Assembly (NCBI RefSeq): GCF_004348545.1
Contig: NZ_SMKL01000041.1
Span: 1 to 54,119, forward strand
Reading direction: 5' to 3'
DNA: 54,119 bases
Origin: Jiangella ureilytica
GTDB lineage: Bacteria > Actinomycetota > Actinomycetes > Jiangellales > Jiangellaceae
The position numbers and the translations under genes were made by a program. The notes beneath the pieces were generated by a model that was not told where the DNA came from, searched no databases, and saw only the letters and a program-made list of their open reading frames with translations. How positions within the stretch are numbered: the stretch's first letter is position 1; the number at the start of each line of letters is the position of its first letter. Below are positions 34,593 to 44,980 of the stretch, one piece after another.

Positions 34593-34758
34593 GTGGCTGG
34601 TGTCCTCTCCCTCGTGGGAATCGCCGTCGCCTGGGACCTCGCGGTCGGCATGTGGCCATTCTGCCGCAGTCGCGGCGGCTGTCCGAATCGCGACATGTCG
34701 CAACCACGGCACCCGTCGCCCGATGACAGCCGTACGCTCCGGACCCCACCGTGGATCC
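34593..34758. promoter_or_regulatory. Divergent RDD / subtilase intergenic region
   Basis: 166 bp between divergently transcribed genes. No strong -35/-10 pair was recognised for either. The subtilase start has only a weak GTGGAT ribosome site. Confidence 0.35.
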
Positions 34759-37700
34759 ATGTCGAACTGGCCCACACGTCCGGATGGTCCGATCCGTCCG
34801 CTCCGAGGGCGGCCGATCGCCGCCCTGGCGAGCGTGGTGCTGCTGGCGGCCACCGCCGCCGCGAGCACCCCCGCCTCCGCCGCCCCGAGCTCCACGCCAC
34901 TGCCCGGCATCGCCGCCGGCACCGCGACCGGTCCGCAGCAGGCCACGGTCAGCCGGGTGACGCTGATCACCGGCGACACCGTGCACGTGACGGAGTTCGC
35001 GGACGGACGGCGGTCGGTGCGCATCGACCCGGCGCCGGGACGTGAGGACGTCACCGTCCACCAGTTCGAGATCGACGGCCGCTCGCTCGTCGTGCCGGCC
35101 GATGCGATCGCGCTGCTGGCGGCGGACCGGCTGGACCGGGCGCTGTTCGACGTCGGCGCGCTGATCGAGCAGGGCCACACCGACTCGGTGCCGCTCATCG
35201 CCGTCTACGAAGGGGCCGGGATCGCCGCCGCGCCCGCGGGCGCCACGGCCGGGCCGGAGCTGGCGAGCATCGGCGGCCGCGGGCTCGACGTCGCCGCCGA
35301 GGACGCCGCCGCCTTCTGGGCCGCGCTGGCGCCGGAGGGCGACGCCGTCAGCACGCTGTCCGGCGGCATCCGGAGGCTCTGGCTGGACGCGCGCGTCGAG
35401 GCGACCCTGGATCGCAGCGTCGCGCAGATCGGCGCGCCGGCCGCCTGGGAGGCCGGGCTCGACGGCACCGGGGTCACCGTCGCCGTCCTCGACACCGGCG
35501 TCGACGCGGACCACCCGGATCTCGCCGGCCAGGTCGTGGCCGCGGCGGACTTCTCCGGCAGCCCGTCGACGGCGGACCGGTTCGGCCACGGCACCCACGT
35601 CGCCGCGACCATCGCCGGCACGGGCGACGGCTCCACCGGCCCCAGCCGGCCCGGCGTCGCGCCGGGCGCGCGAATCCTGGCCGGCAAGGTGCTCGGCGAC
35701 GACGGCTACGGCGACACGACCAGCGTCATCGCCGGCATGGAGTGGGCCGTCGAGCAGGGCGCCGACGTCGTCAACATGAGCCTCGGCGGCGGGCCGTCCG
35801 ACGGCACCGACCCGCTCAGCGTCGCCCTCGACGAGCTGAGCGCCGCCAGCGACACGCTGTTCGTCGTCTCGGCCGGCAACGACGGCCCGGGCTCGGTGAC
35901 GATCGGCAGCCCGGGCAGCGCCGACGCCGCGCTGACCGTCGGTGCCGTCGACCGCGACGAGTCGCTCGCGGAGTTCTCCAGCCGCGGCCCGCGCCTCGGC
36001 GACCAGGCGGTCAAGCCGGACATCACGGCGCCCGGCGTCGGCATCGTCGCCGCCCGCGCCGCCGGCACCGCGATGGGCACCCCCGTCGACGAGCTCTACA
36101 CCGCCGCCAGCGGCACGTCGATGGCGGCTCCGCACGTCGCCGGCGCCGCGGCCCTGCTGGCCCAGCGGCACCCGGACTGGACCGGCGAGCAGCTCGAGGA
36201 CGCCCTGGTCAGCACCGCCCTCTCCCACCCCGAGCTGACCCTCGACGAGCAGGGCGCCGGCCGCGTGGATCTCGTCCGCGCCGTCGGCCAGCAGGTCTTC
36301 GGCACCGGTTCACTGGGTCTGGGCACCTACGCCGACGGCGACACCACTCCCGTCACCCACGACGTCACGTACACCAACACGACCGCCGCTGCCGTCGAGC
36401 TGAGTCTGGACCTCGCTCTCGCCGGCCGCGACGGCGCACCGCCCGCCGCGGGCGCCGTCGACCTCGGCGCCGCGACGGTGACGGTCCCGGCCGGCGGGAC
36501 GTCCACGGTCACCCTCACCGTGGACCCCGCCGCGCTGGACCGAGGCCGCTTCACCGGCCGGCTCACCGCTGAGTCGGCGGACGGCTCGGTCGTGCTCGCG
36601 ACCACGCTCGGCCTGGTCAAGAGCGCGCCGGTGCGGACGGTGACGGTCAGCGCCGTCGGCCCGGACGGCCGGCCGGCGTTCACCTCGCCGCTGGTGCTGT
36701 TCGGCGCGGACCCGCAGTTCGACACCGTCATGACCCTTCCCACGGGCGGCCCGGTCGAGCTGCGGCTGGGTGAGGGCGACTACTTCCTGCACGCGCTCAT
36801 CGAGACCGACCTCGACGGCGAGGAGACGGCGTTCCTGGTCGTCGACCCGGACCTCGAGGTCGACGGCGACACCGAGGTGGTGCTGGATGCCCGCGAGACG
36901 CGGCGGGTCGAGATCCGGACGCCGCAGCCGGCCGAGCAGCGCGGCATCTGGGGCTACTACACCCACCGGCAGGTCGACGGCCGTCACATGACCAACGGCA
37001 CCATGCACTTCGACGGCGTCCGCTCGCTCTGGGTGACCCCGACCGAGGAGGCGACCGGCGGCGTGTTCGAGTTCATGTCGCGCACGCAGCACGTCGCCCC
37101 GCAGCTGACGACGACGGCGGCCGCCGGCGCGGCGTTCTCCGCGACGCCGCAGCCGCTGAACCAGTCGCCGCTGTTCGACGGCCGCCGCACGCTCGACGTC
37201 GTCGCGGCCGGTGCGGGCGGCGAGAAGGACTACGCCGGCCTGGACGTGCGCGGCAAGGCCGTCGTGGTGTGGCCGCAGGCCGACCCCGACGGGGACCTGC
37301 TGTCGGCGCCGGCAGCCGCGGCCGGGGCGGCGATGCTGCTGGTCGTGCCGCCGGACGGACAGGACTGGCCGCAGTTCTGGCAGCCTGCCGGCGACCGGTT
37401 GCCGCTGGTCGCGGGCACGCTCTCGCCGGCGGAGGGCCGGGCGATCGCCCAGCGGCTGAAGGACGGCCCGCTGCGCCTGCACGTCGACGGCATCGCGGCC
37501 AGCCCGTACCTCTACGACGTCATGCAGGTGTCGTCCGGGCAGGTGGCCGACCCCGTCGTTCACACCGTGAGCAGCGAGAACAGCGCCGTCATCACCGCCG
37601 ACTACCACGAGCCCGGCGGCGAGCCGTGGTCGAAGGAGCAGCGCTACGGCTGGCGGCCCTGGCAGTCCGAGACGATCATCGAGCACCAGCGGCTGGTCGG

Positions 37701-38547
37701 CACCGGGCAGACGCGCGTCGAGTACGTGTCCGCAGGTGACACCGTCTGGCGCCAGCACGTCCTGCCGTACCGCAGCTGGGACGAGATGAACCCGGTGCTG
37801 TCCGGCATGAGCCACGACCTGCGCAGCTACCGGGCCGGGGAGCGGATCGACGAGACCTGGTTCGCGCCGCTGGTCCGGCCGGCCATCCCCGCGGGCGTCG
37901 AGGGCGCCGACCCGTACCGCACCGGCGACACGCTGAACATCTGGATCCCGGAGTACGTCGACACCGGCGCCGGCCACTACGGCCGCGCCGAGGCCGCCGT
38001 GTTCGGCTCGTCGCCCGACCGGATCGAGGCCCGGCTCTACCAGAACGACCGGCTCGTCGCCGAGACGGAGGGCGTCTGGGGCGCGTACCCGGTGACCGGC
38101 GCGTCGGGCCGCTACCGGCTCGAGCTGAGCACCGAGCGGGACCGGCCGGACTGGGAGTTCGCGCCGCGCACGGACACGACGTGGACGTTCCGGTCCTCGC
38201 GGCCGGCCGGCAGCGAGAGCACGGTGCTGCCGCTGATCCAGCTCGACTACGGGGTCCCGGCCGGCCTGGACAACCGGGTGGCGCCGGGATCGGCTCTGAC
38301 GTTCACGCCGCGCCACCCCGACGGCCTGACGGACCCGCCGCGGATCGTCCGGCTCCGCGCCTGGGTCTCCTACGACGACGGCGGGCGCTGGACGCCGCTC
38401 GCCGTCCGCCCCGACGGCTCCGGCAGCTGGACGGCGACCGAGCGCGGACTGCGCGGTGACCACGTGTCGCTGCGGGTCGAGGCCACGGACGCCGACGGCA
38501 ACAGCGTCACCCAGACCGTCGAGCGCGCCTACGGGCTCCAGCGGTGA
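34759..38547 (+). CDS. Secreted S8-family (subtilisin-like) serine peptidase, 1262 aa
   Basis: A signal peptide (about 1-42, ending ASTPASAAPS) is followed by a pro-region and the S8 catalytic domain. The catalytic triad is Asp245 (VAVLDTGVDADHPDL), His277 (FGHGTHVAAT) and Ser454 (SGTSMAAPHVAG), with the oxyanion Asn in SAGNDGPG. A long beta-rich C-terminal part (about 510-1262) follows and includes a PA-like segment (YAGLDVRGKAVVVWPQ). The protein is exported and probably self-activated by pro-region removal; the substrate is unknown. ATG 34759 starts at the basic signal-peptide N-region; the much longer frame upstream is rejected. The convergent HTH regulator 47 bp downstream is a common partner of this peptidase type. 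Confidence 0.93.
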   Translation: MSNWPTRPDGPIRPLRGRPIAALASVVLLAATAAASTPASAAPSSTPLPGIAAGTATGPQQATVSRVTLITGDTVHVTEFADGRRSVRIDPAPGREDVTVHQFEIDGRSLVVPADAIALLAADRLDRALFDVGALIEQGHTDSVPLIAVYEGAGIAAAPAGATAGPELASIGGRGLDVAAEDAAAFWAALAPEGDAVSTLSGGIRRLWLDARVEATLDRSVAQIGAPAAWEAGLDGTGVTVAVLDTGVDADHPDLAGQVVAAADFSGSPSTADRFGHGTHVAATIAGTGDGSTGPSRPGVAPGARILAGKVLGDDGYGDTTSVIAGMEWAVEQGADVVNMSLGGGPSDGTDPLSVALDELSAASDTLFVVSAGNDGPGSVTIGSPGSADAALTVGAVDRDESLAEFSSRGPRLGDQAVKPDITAPGVGIVAARAAGTAMGTPVDELYTAASGTSMAAPHVAGAAALLAQRHPDWTGEQLEDALVSTALSHPELTLDEQGAGRVDLVRAVGQQVFGTGSLGLGTYADGDTTPVTHDVTYTNTTAAAVELSLDLALAGRDGAPPAAGAVDLGAATVTVPAGGTSTVTLTVDPAALDRGRFTGRLTAESADGSVVLATTLGLVKSAPVRTVTVSAVGPDGRPAFTSPLVLFGADPQFDTVMTLPTGGPVELRLGEGDYFLHALIETDLDGEETAFLVVDPDLEVDGDTEVVLDARETRRVEIRTPQPAEQRGIWGYYTHRQVDGRHMTNGTMHFDGVRSLWVTPTEEATGGVFEFMSRTQHVAPQLTTTAAAGAAFSATPQPLNQSPLFDGRRTLDVVAAGAGGEKDYAGLDVRGKAVVVWPQADPDGDLLSAPAAAAGAAMLLVVPPDGQDWPQFWQPAGDRLPLVAGTLSPAEGRAIAQRLKDGPLRLHVDGIAASPYLYDVMQVSSGQVADPVVHTVSSENSAVITADYHEPGGEPWSKEQRYGWRPWQSETIIEHQRLVGTGQTRVEYVSAGDTVWRQHVLPYRSWDEMNPVLSGMSHDLRSYRAGERIDETWFAPLVRPAIPAGVEGADPYRTGDTLNIWIPEYVDTGAGHYGRAEAAVFGSSPDRIEARLYQNDRLVAETEGVWGAYPVTGASGRYRLELSTERDRPDWEFAPRTDTTWTFRSSRPAGSESTVLPLIQLDYGVPAGLDNRVAPGSALTFTPRHPDGLTDPPRIVRLRAWVSYDDGGRWTPLAVRPDGSGSWTATERGLRGDHVSLRVEATDADGNSVTQTVERAYGLQR

Positions 38548-38554
38548 CGGTGGC

Positions 38555-38596
38555 GACGGCGGCGGTCGTCCCCGGCCCGGCAGCTCTGCCGCCGTC
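38555..38596. terminator. Shared hairpin between subtilase and convergent regulator
   Basis: GACGGCGGC (38555-38563) pairs with GCCGCCGTC (38588-38596). It overlaps the last bases of the regulator gene and could terminate both transcripts. Confidence 0.45.
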
Positions 38597-39638
38597 AGGT
38601 CAGCCAGCCGCGACGGGCGACCTGCCAGGCCAGCTGCATGCGGGTCTCGGCGCTGGCCAGCTCCATGAGGTCGCGGATGCGGCGCTGGACCGTACGCATG
38701 CTGACGCCGAGGCGGGTGGCGATCGCCTTGTCGCTGACGCCCGCCACCAGCAGCGACAGCAGGTAGCGCTCGTCGCCGGAGAGCGCGGTGGCCGGTCCCG
38801 CCCCCTCCCAGGGACCGGTCACCGCCACGCCGCCGGTCTCGGTCCCGCGGCCGGTCACGGCCACGCCGCCGGAGAGCAGCAGCGGCGCCGCCGCCGACCA
38901 GTAGCTCTCGAACAGTGCGATCAGCGCCGTCAGCAGGTTGCTGTCGCGGACGATGGCGGCCGTCGGCTCGGTGATGCCGTCGCTGCGGGGGACCAGCGGG
39001 CAGATCGCGACCGACCGGTCCGAGATGGCCAGCCGGATCGGCAGCGTCGGCACCGATCGCGCCTGCTCGCCGGCCTCGATGCCCTTCGCGACGTTGTCGA
39101 TCATTCCGGGCTCCTCGAGCAGCTGCCGCTCGTACAGCACGCGGTAGGAGACGCCGCGGGCCAGCATGTCGAACTCCTCGTCGTTCTCCTCCGACGGCAT
39201 CGCCACGTGCCCGGCGCGGCAGAACCACAGCATCTCCGAGCGGGTGCCGAGCTGCACGGCCCGGATGCGCTGGCGGATCGCCTCGCCGCCGGTCACGATC
39301 TCGAGCAGCTGGCCGGCGTCGCGGCGGCGTGCGGTGGCGAGGTGCTCCTCGGCCAGCTCGGCAACCGCCGCGCGGGCCTGGTCGAGCGACTCCTGGCCGC
39401 GCAGCAGCAGCGGGCCGAACGCGACATCGGGCGGGTTGGCGGCGAAGCGATCGCCGCCGTCGCCGCCGGGCAGCCGCCGGGCCAGGCCGCGGGCGAGCAG
39501 CCCGTCGAGAACCGCGCGGGCGCCGTCGCCGGACAGCCGCAGCTGCGCCGCCAGATCGTCGGCGCAGGCCTCGCCGGCCCGGACGAGCAGCCGGTAGACC
39601 TGTTCCTCGTCTGCGGTGATGCCGGTCCCCTCGAGCAT
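38595..39638 (-). CDS. TrmB-like / LuxR-type HTH transcriptional regulator
   Basis: The 347-aa protein has an N-terminal TrmB-like winged helix (about 8-65: ADEEQVYRLLVRAGEACADD). A middle ligand or effector domain spans about 85-265, including LGTRSEMLWFCRAGHVAMPS and RVLYERQLLEEPGMIDNV. A C-terminal LuxR-type helix-turn-helix (about 285-345) contains GVSDKAIATRLGVSMRTVQRRI. It has no receiver domain, so it probably responds to a bound ligand. Proteins of this layout often neighbour secreted S8 peptidases; control of the adjacent subtilase is inferred. Confidence 0.88.
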   Translation of the reverse strand: MLEGTGITADEEQVYRLLVRAGEACADDLAAQLRLSGDGARAVLDGLLARGLARRLPGGDGGDRFAANPPDVAFGPLLLRGQESLDQARAAVAELAEEHLATARRRDAGQLLEIVTGGEAIRQRIRAVQLGTRSEMLWFCRAGHVAMPSEENDEEFDMLARGVSYRVLYERQLLEEPGMIDNVAKGIEAGEQARSVPTLPIRLAISDRSVAICPLVPRSDGITEPTAAIVRDSNLLTALIALFESYWSAAAPLLLSGGVAVTGRGTETGGVAVTGPWEGAGPATALSGDERYLLSLLVAGVSDKAIATRLGVSMRTVQRRIRDLMELASAETRMQLAWQVARRGWLT

Positions 39639-39724
39639 CAGCGGTCCTCCTCGTCGCCGCGGCGGGCAGGTGATGTTCTAGTGTCGGACACACCGGGAGC
39701 CGGCGCGCGCGGAAGGGACGGCAG

Positions 39725-40726
39725 GTGGACCTCGACGCGTTCGTCGCCGCCCATCGTGACGAGTGGGACCGGCTCGAGCGGCTGGCCCGGCGCAGCGGCC
39801 GGCTGAGCGGGCCCGAGGCCGACGAGCTGGTCGCGCTCTACCGCGCCGCGTCGACGCACCTGTCCACGCTGCGCTCGGCCGCGCCCGACCCCGTCGTGCT
39901 GGGGCGGCTGTCCGCGCTGGTCGCCCGGGCCCGCACGGCCATCGCCGGCGCCCATGACCCCGGCTGGCGCGACGTCGTCCGGTTCCTGACGGTGGGCTTC
40001 CCGGCCGCCGTCTACCTCAGCCGGCGCTGGTGGATCGGGGCCGCGCTGGCGTTCGGCATCGTGTCGGTCGCCATCGGCTGGTGGGTCGCGGTGACGCCCA
40101 GCGTGCAGGCGTCCATCGGCGCGCCGGACGAGATCCGCCAGCTCGTCGAGCACGACTTCGAGGACTACTACTCCGAGAACCCGGCCGGCTCGTTCGCGGC
40201 GCGGGTGTGGGTGAACAACGCCTGGGTGGCGGCGGCCTGCCTCGCGCTCGGCGTGTTCCTCGGCATCCCGGTCGTCTACGTGCTGTGGATGAACGCCGTC
40301 AACGTCGCGGCGTCGGCGGGGCTCATGGCCGCGGCCGGCCGGCTCGACGTCTTCTTCGGCCTCATCACGCCGCACGGCCTGCTGGAGCTGACGGCGGTGT
40401 TCGTCGCGGCCGGCGCGGGGTTGCGGCTGGGCTGGACGGTGGTCGATCCCGGCCCGCGCAGCCGCGCCGAGGCGCTCGCCGAGACCGGCCGGGCCACCAT
40501 CGGCATGGCGCTCGGGCTGGCCGGCGTGCTGCTGATCTCCGGCGTCATCGAGGCGTTCGTGACGCCGTCGGGCCTCCCGACCTGGGCGCGCATCGCCATC
40601 GGGGTGCTCGCCGAGGCGCTCTTCATCGCTTACGTCTGGGTGTACGGACGGCGGGCGGTGCTGGCCGGCGAGGTCGGCGACATCGACCGGTCGGCCCGCG
40701 CCGACACCCTCCCCGTCGCCGGCTGA
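39725..40726 (+). CDS. SpoIIM-like (stage II sporulation protein M / DUF95) membrane protein
   Basis: The 333-aa protein has a helical N-terminus, MDLDAFVAAHRDEWDRLERL. About five membrane helices follow near residues 98-118, 160-180, 205-230, 255-275 and 285-305. It has the SpoIIM signature FFGLITPHGLLELTAVFVAAGAGLRLGW and the NNAWVAAACLALGVFLGIPV segment. In Bacillus, SpoIIM belongs to an engulfment complex with a peptidoglycan hydrolase; in actinobacteria its role is unknown. GTG 39725 follows GGAAGGGAC. It converges on the DUF58-MoxR operon with a 37-bp gap. Confidence 0.9.
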   Translation: MDLDAFVAAHRDEWDRLERLARRSGRLSGPEADELVALYRAASTHLSTLRSAAPDPVVLGRLSALVARARTAIAGAHDPGWRDVVRFLTVGFPAAVYLSRRWWIGAALAFGIVSVAIGWWVAVTPSVQASIGAPDEIRQLVEHDFEDYYSENPAGSFAARVWVNNAWVAAACLALGVFLGIPVVYVLWMNAVNVAASAGLMAAAGRLDVFFGLITPHGLLELTAVFVAAGAGLRLGWTVVDPGPRSRAEALAETGRATIGMALGLAGVLLISGVIEAFVTPSGLPTWARIAIGVLAEALFIAYVWVYGRRAVLAGEVGDIDRSARADTLPVAG

Positions 40727-40763
40727 CGGCGGCCCCCGATCGACGTCGGTGAGGGTGACGGGG

Positions 40764-42059
40764 TCAGAGGCGGCCGGTGGCCTTCAGCTCCAGGTAGGCG
40801 TCGGCGACGGCGGGCGGGAGGTCGGCGGGCGGCTGGTCGACGACGTGGGCGCCGCGGCGGGACAGCAGCTCGGCCAGCCGGGCGCGCGCCAGCCGGTCGT
40901 GCTCGGCGGCGGCAGCGGCGTAGACGGCGTCGGAGTCGCCCCGACCGGCCGCCAGCGACGCCAGCCGCGGGTCGGCGACGGACGCCACCACGACGGTGTG
41001 CCGCCGGGTCAGCTGCCCGATCACCGGCAGCAGCCCGAGCTCGACGGCGCCGGAGTCGAGCCCCGTCACGATCACGACCAGCGCGTGCTGCCGGGCCCGG
41101 GCCAAGACCTCGGCGGTGAGCTGCCGGTAGTCGGTCTCGAGCAGCTCGGGCTCCAGGACGGCCAGCGTGCCGACCATGCGGCCCAGCACGTCCGTCGCAC
41201 CCAGCCGCGCGACGTCGGCGCGCACCTGGCGGTCGAAGGCGAGCAGGTCGACGCGGTCGCCGGCCCGGGCCGCCAGCGCGCCGAGCAGCAGCGCGGTGTC
41301 GATGGCGGCGTCGAGCCGGGGCTCGTCGCCGACCCGCCCCGCCGAGGTCCTGCCGGTGTCGAGGACGATCAGCACGTGCCGGTCGCGCTCGGGCCGCCAG
41401 GTGCGCACGACGACGCCGCCGTGCCGGGCGGTCGCGCGCCAGTCGATCGAGCGGACGTCGTCGCCGCGGACGTACTCGCGCAGCGAGTCGAACTCCGTCC
41501 CCTGGCCGCGGACCCGCACCGCGGACCGGCCGTCGATCTCGCGCAGCCGCGCCAGCCGCGACGGCAGGTGACGGCGGGCGTGGAACGGGGGCAGCACCCG
41601 GACGGTCCACGGGACGGAGTGCGAGACCTGCCGCCCGGCCAGCCCGAGCGGGCCGATGCTGCGCACCGTCACGCGGTCGGCGGTCCGGTCGCCGCGCCTC
41701 GTCGGCCGCAACGACGTCTCGATCAGACGGCGCTCGCGTGCCGGGACGTCGAGGGCGACGCGATCGGTGGCGCACCCCGCCGACGGCGGCCAGGCGTCGC
41801 GCAGCAGGCCGCGGACGCGGTGCCGGCCGTCGTTGCGCACGCCCAGCCGTACCGTCGCCGTCGTGCCGAGCCGGGCGGTGTGGTCGCCGTCGCGCGACAG
41901 CCGCAGCGACCGCGGGGAGCCGGCCAGCGCGACGTCGGCCAGCGCCAGCGCCACGACCACGCCGGTCACCAGCAGGACGCCGGCCGTCGTCGGCACGGCG
42001 GCCGCGACGACCACCGCGCCGATGGCCGCCAGCACGGCGGCCCGCCCGGTCAGCACCAT
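40764..42059 (-). CDS. DUF58 domain-containing protein (VWA-like)
   Basis: The 431-aa protein has two N-terminal membrane helices (about 5-22 and 25-45) and a beta-rich middle. The DUF58 core, REYVRGDDVRSIDWRATARHG, is followed by a VWA-like fold (HVLIVLDTGRTSAGRVG). Family knowledge places DUF58 proteins as partners of MoxR AAA+ ATPases. ATG 42059 lies 7 nt after the moxR stop. It is the last gene of the five-gene minus-strand operon. Confidence 0.93.
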   Translation of the reverse strand: MVLTGRAAVLAAIGAVVVAAAVPTTAGVLLVTGVVVALALADVALAGSPRSLRLSRDGDHTARLGTTATVRLGVRNDGRHRVRGLLRDAWPPSAGCATDRVALDVPARERRLIETSLRPTRRGDRTADRVTVRSIGPLGLAGRQVSHSVPWTVRVLPPFHARRHLPSRLARLREIDGRSAVRVRGQGTEFDSLREYVRGDDVRSIDWRATARHGGVVVRTWRPERDRHVLIVLDTGRTSAGRVGDEPRLDAAIDTALLLGALAARAGDRVDLLAFDRQVRADVARLGATDVLGRMVGTLAVLEPELLETDYRQLTAEVLARARQHALVVIVTGLDSGAVELGLLPVIGQLTRRHTVVVASVADPRLASLAAGRGDSDAVYAAAAAEHDRLARARLAELLSRRGAHVVDQPPADLPPAVADAYLELKATGRL

Positions 42060-42066
42060 GGGCGCG

Positions 42067-43076
<1,010 letters not shown>

Positions 43077-43080
<4 letters not shown>

Positions 43081-44300
43081 GATGGGCGGGGATCCTTTCC
43101 GGTGGGCGAGGCGCCGGTGGCCCGGGGGACATCGGCATTCTCCAGGGCGTCGAGGTCGTCGGCCAGCCGCACCAGGGCGGCGTCGTCGGCGGGCGGCGGG
43201 CCGGCCAGCAGCGCGACGATCTCCGCGGCCGGGCGGCCGGTGCGGCCGGCGAGGGTGGCGGCCAGGGTGCCGACGGCGGCAGGTCCGGGCTCGCCGGCGG
43301 GCAGGTGCGCCGTGGCGGCGAGCCGGCGGATCGCGGCGCTGCGCAGCAGGGCCGCGGCGTGCGCGCGGGACCGGCCGCGGCGGTACAGCCGGGCCCGGCC
43401 CTCGGTGGTCTCGCTGGCCCGCACGACGACGGGCAGCGGCTCCCTGACCAGCCGGCCCAGCCGCCGTGCCCGCCAGAGCGCCGCCAGCAGCGCGGCGGCG
43501 GCGAGCTGCCAGGCGGCCGCCCGGACCCAGCCGGGCAGCTGGTCGGTGAAGGCGGCCGGCGACTCCGCGGCGCCCTCGGGCAGCGGTCGGTACCAGACCA
43601 GCCGCTCGCTCTCGCCCAGCAGCCCGAGCGCGAGGGCGGCGTTGCCGTCGTCGTCGAGGTACTCGTTGGTCAGCGGGTCGGCCGTGCCGAGCAGGACGAC
43701 GGGGCTGCCGCTCTGGGTCGCCGTGACGGCCAGAACCGGCTCGCCGTCGACGAGGTAGCAGCGGGCGCCCTCGGACCGGCTGACGTCGCCGTCGTAGCCC
43801 AGGCCGCCCAGCCGCGCCGACCCGGCCCGCTCGGCCACAGCGAGCTCGCACGCGGGGTCGACCGAGCGCGGCTCGTCGACCAGCACGGCCGACAGCCCGG
43901 GCGCGTAGTCGGGCACCCGCACCTGGGCCGCCACGAGCACCAGCCGGGCGCCGGTGTCGACGAGCCGGTCGACCTGCGCGGTGGTCAGCAGGTCCGGGAC
44001 GGTGACGAGGACGGTGTCGCCGGGGCCGGCGGCCGCGGTGGCGTCGGCGTGGGTACGCACCGGCTCGACCTCGACGCCCTGCTCGGTGAGCAGCCGGGCC
44101 AGCGCCCGCGCGCCGGCGTTGTCGACGCCCTCGGGGTCGAGGTAGCCGCGGCTGGCCCGGCTCTGCACGATGCCCAGGATGACGGCGGTGACCAGCAGCA
44201 GCACGACGACGGCGAGCGGCTTGCGCCAGCGCCGCCAGTGATCGGCGCCGGTGGGATCGAGCGGCCGCGATTCCGGCGCGACGGTGATCGCACCGCTCAC
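43077..44300 (-). CDS. DUF4350 membrane protein
   Basis: The 407-aa protein has one helix at about 28-48 (LAVVVLLLVTAVILGIV) and a DUF4350 domain at about 52-240. It starts RGYLDPEGVDNAGARALARLL and resembles the GldG/IFT52-like fold that precedes MoxR operon partners. A second helix lies near 262-282, before a cytoplasmic tail. No catalytic residues are evident. It overlaps both the preceding DUF4129 gene and the following moxR gene by 4 bases each. Confidence 0.88.
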
Positions 44301-44980
44301 CGGGGCACCGCCAGGACGGGGCCGTCGTCGGCACGGGGTCGCGACCGCGCCGCGGTGACGGCGTCGTCGACGGCGCGCAGTAGCCGGTCGTCGTCCCGGC
44401 CGGCCGCCGCGCCGCCGTAGCGGACGCCGTCGAACAGCCGGGCGGCGACGTGCATGCCCCCCGTCCGGCCGGAGCCGGCACCGTCGGGCAGCGCGATCTC
44501 GCCGATGACGGCGGTGGCCTCGCGAGCCGCCTCGTCGGCGGTGCGGCCGGGCCGCGGGTCGAGTACGCCGCGCTCCTCCAGTCCCGCGACGACGGCGCGG
44601 AACCGCTCGACGACGGCGGTGGGCCAGTCGCCGCGGGCGGCGGCGTCGTCGGCAGCGGCGCGGTACTCGGCGGCGCTGCGCGGGCGGTCGGGCAGGACGG
44701 CGCCGGAGCGCTCCGCCGCCCGCCGCGCCAAGGGGCCGGCCCGCAGGATCACGACCGCCGCGAACGCGACCGCGATGACGACGATGACGGCCAGCCCCAC
44801 CTGGCTGGACAGTGTGCCGGTGGCGGCGTCGAGGATGCGCTCGACCTGGTCGGCGATCCAGCGAAGCACCCGCGTGAGGAGGGGGGTGTCGCGCTCGTAG
44901 GACGGGCGCGAGAGCTCCTGGCGGGCGAGGTCGCGCGCCTCGTCGCGGCCGAGGTCGACCGGCACCGACAACGGGATCAC
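44297..44980 (-). CDS. DUF4129 domain membrane protein
   Basis: The 227-aa protein has one membrane helix near residues 62-82 (VGLAVIVVIAVAFAAVVIL). The C-terminal DUF4129 region contains YRAAADDAAARGDWPTAVVE, RFRAVVAGLEERGVLDPRPGRTADEAA and YGGAAAG. DUF4129 proteins are typically found with MoxR-DUF58 and transglutaminase-like genes. GTG 44980 lies within the stop of the upstream membrane-protein gene. The frame remains open far upstream but only this part is conserved. Confidence 0.88.
   Translation of the reverse strand: MIPLSVPVDLGRDEARDLARQELSRPSYERDTPLLTRVLRWIADQVERILDAATGTLSSQVGLAVIVVIAVAFAAVVILRAGPLARRAAERSGAVLPDRPRSAAEYRAAADDAAARGDWPTAVVERFRAVVAGLEERGVLDPRPGRTADEAAREATAVIGEIALPDGAGSGRTGGMHVAARLFDGVRYGGAAAGRDDDRLLRAVDDAVTAARSRPRADDGPVLAVPR

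Noticed and set aside
33514-36228. Long extension in frame with the minus-strand GNAT gene, running under the subtilase gene
   Set aside because: The conserved protein starts at 33513 in an ATGA overlap. The extension is an antisense shadow of the RDD and subtilase genes.
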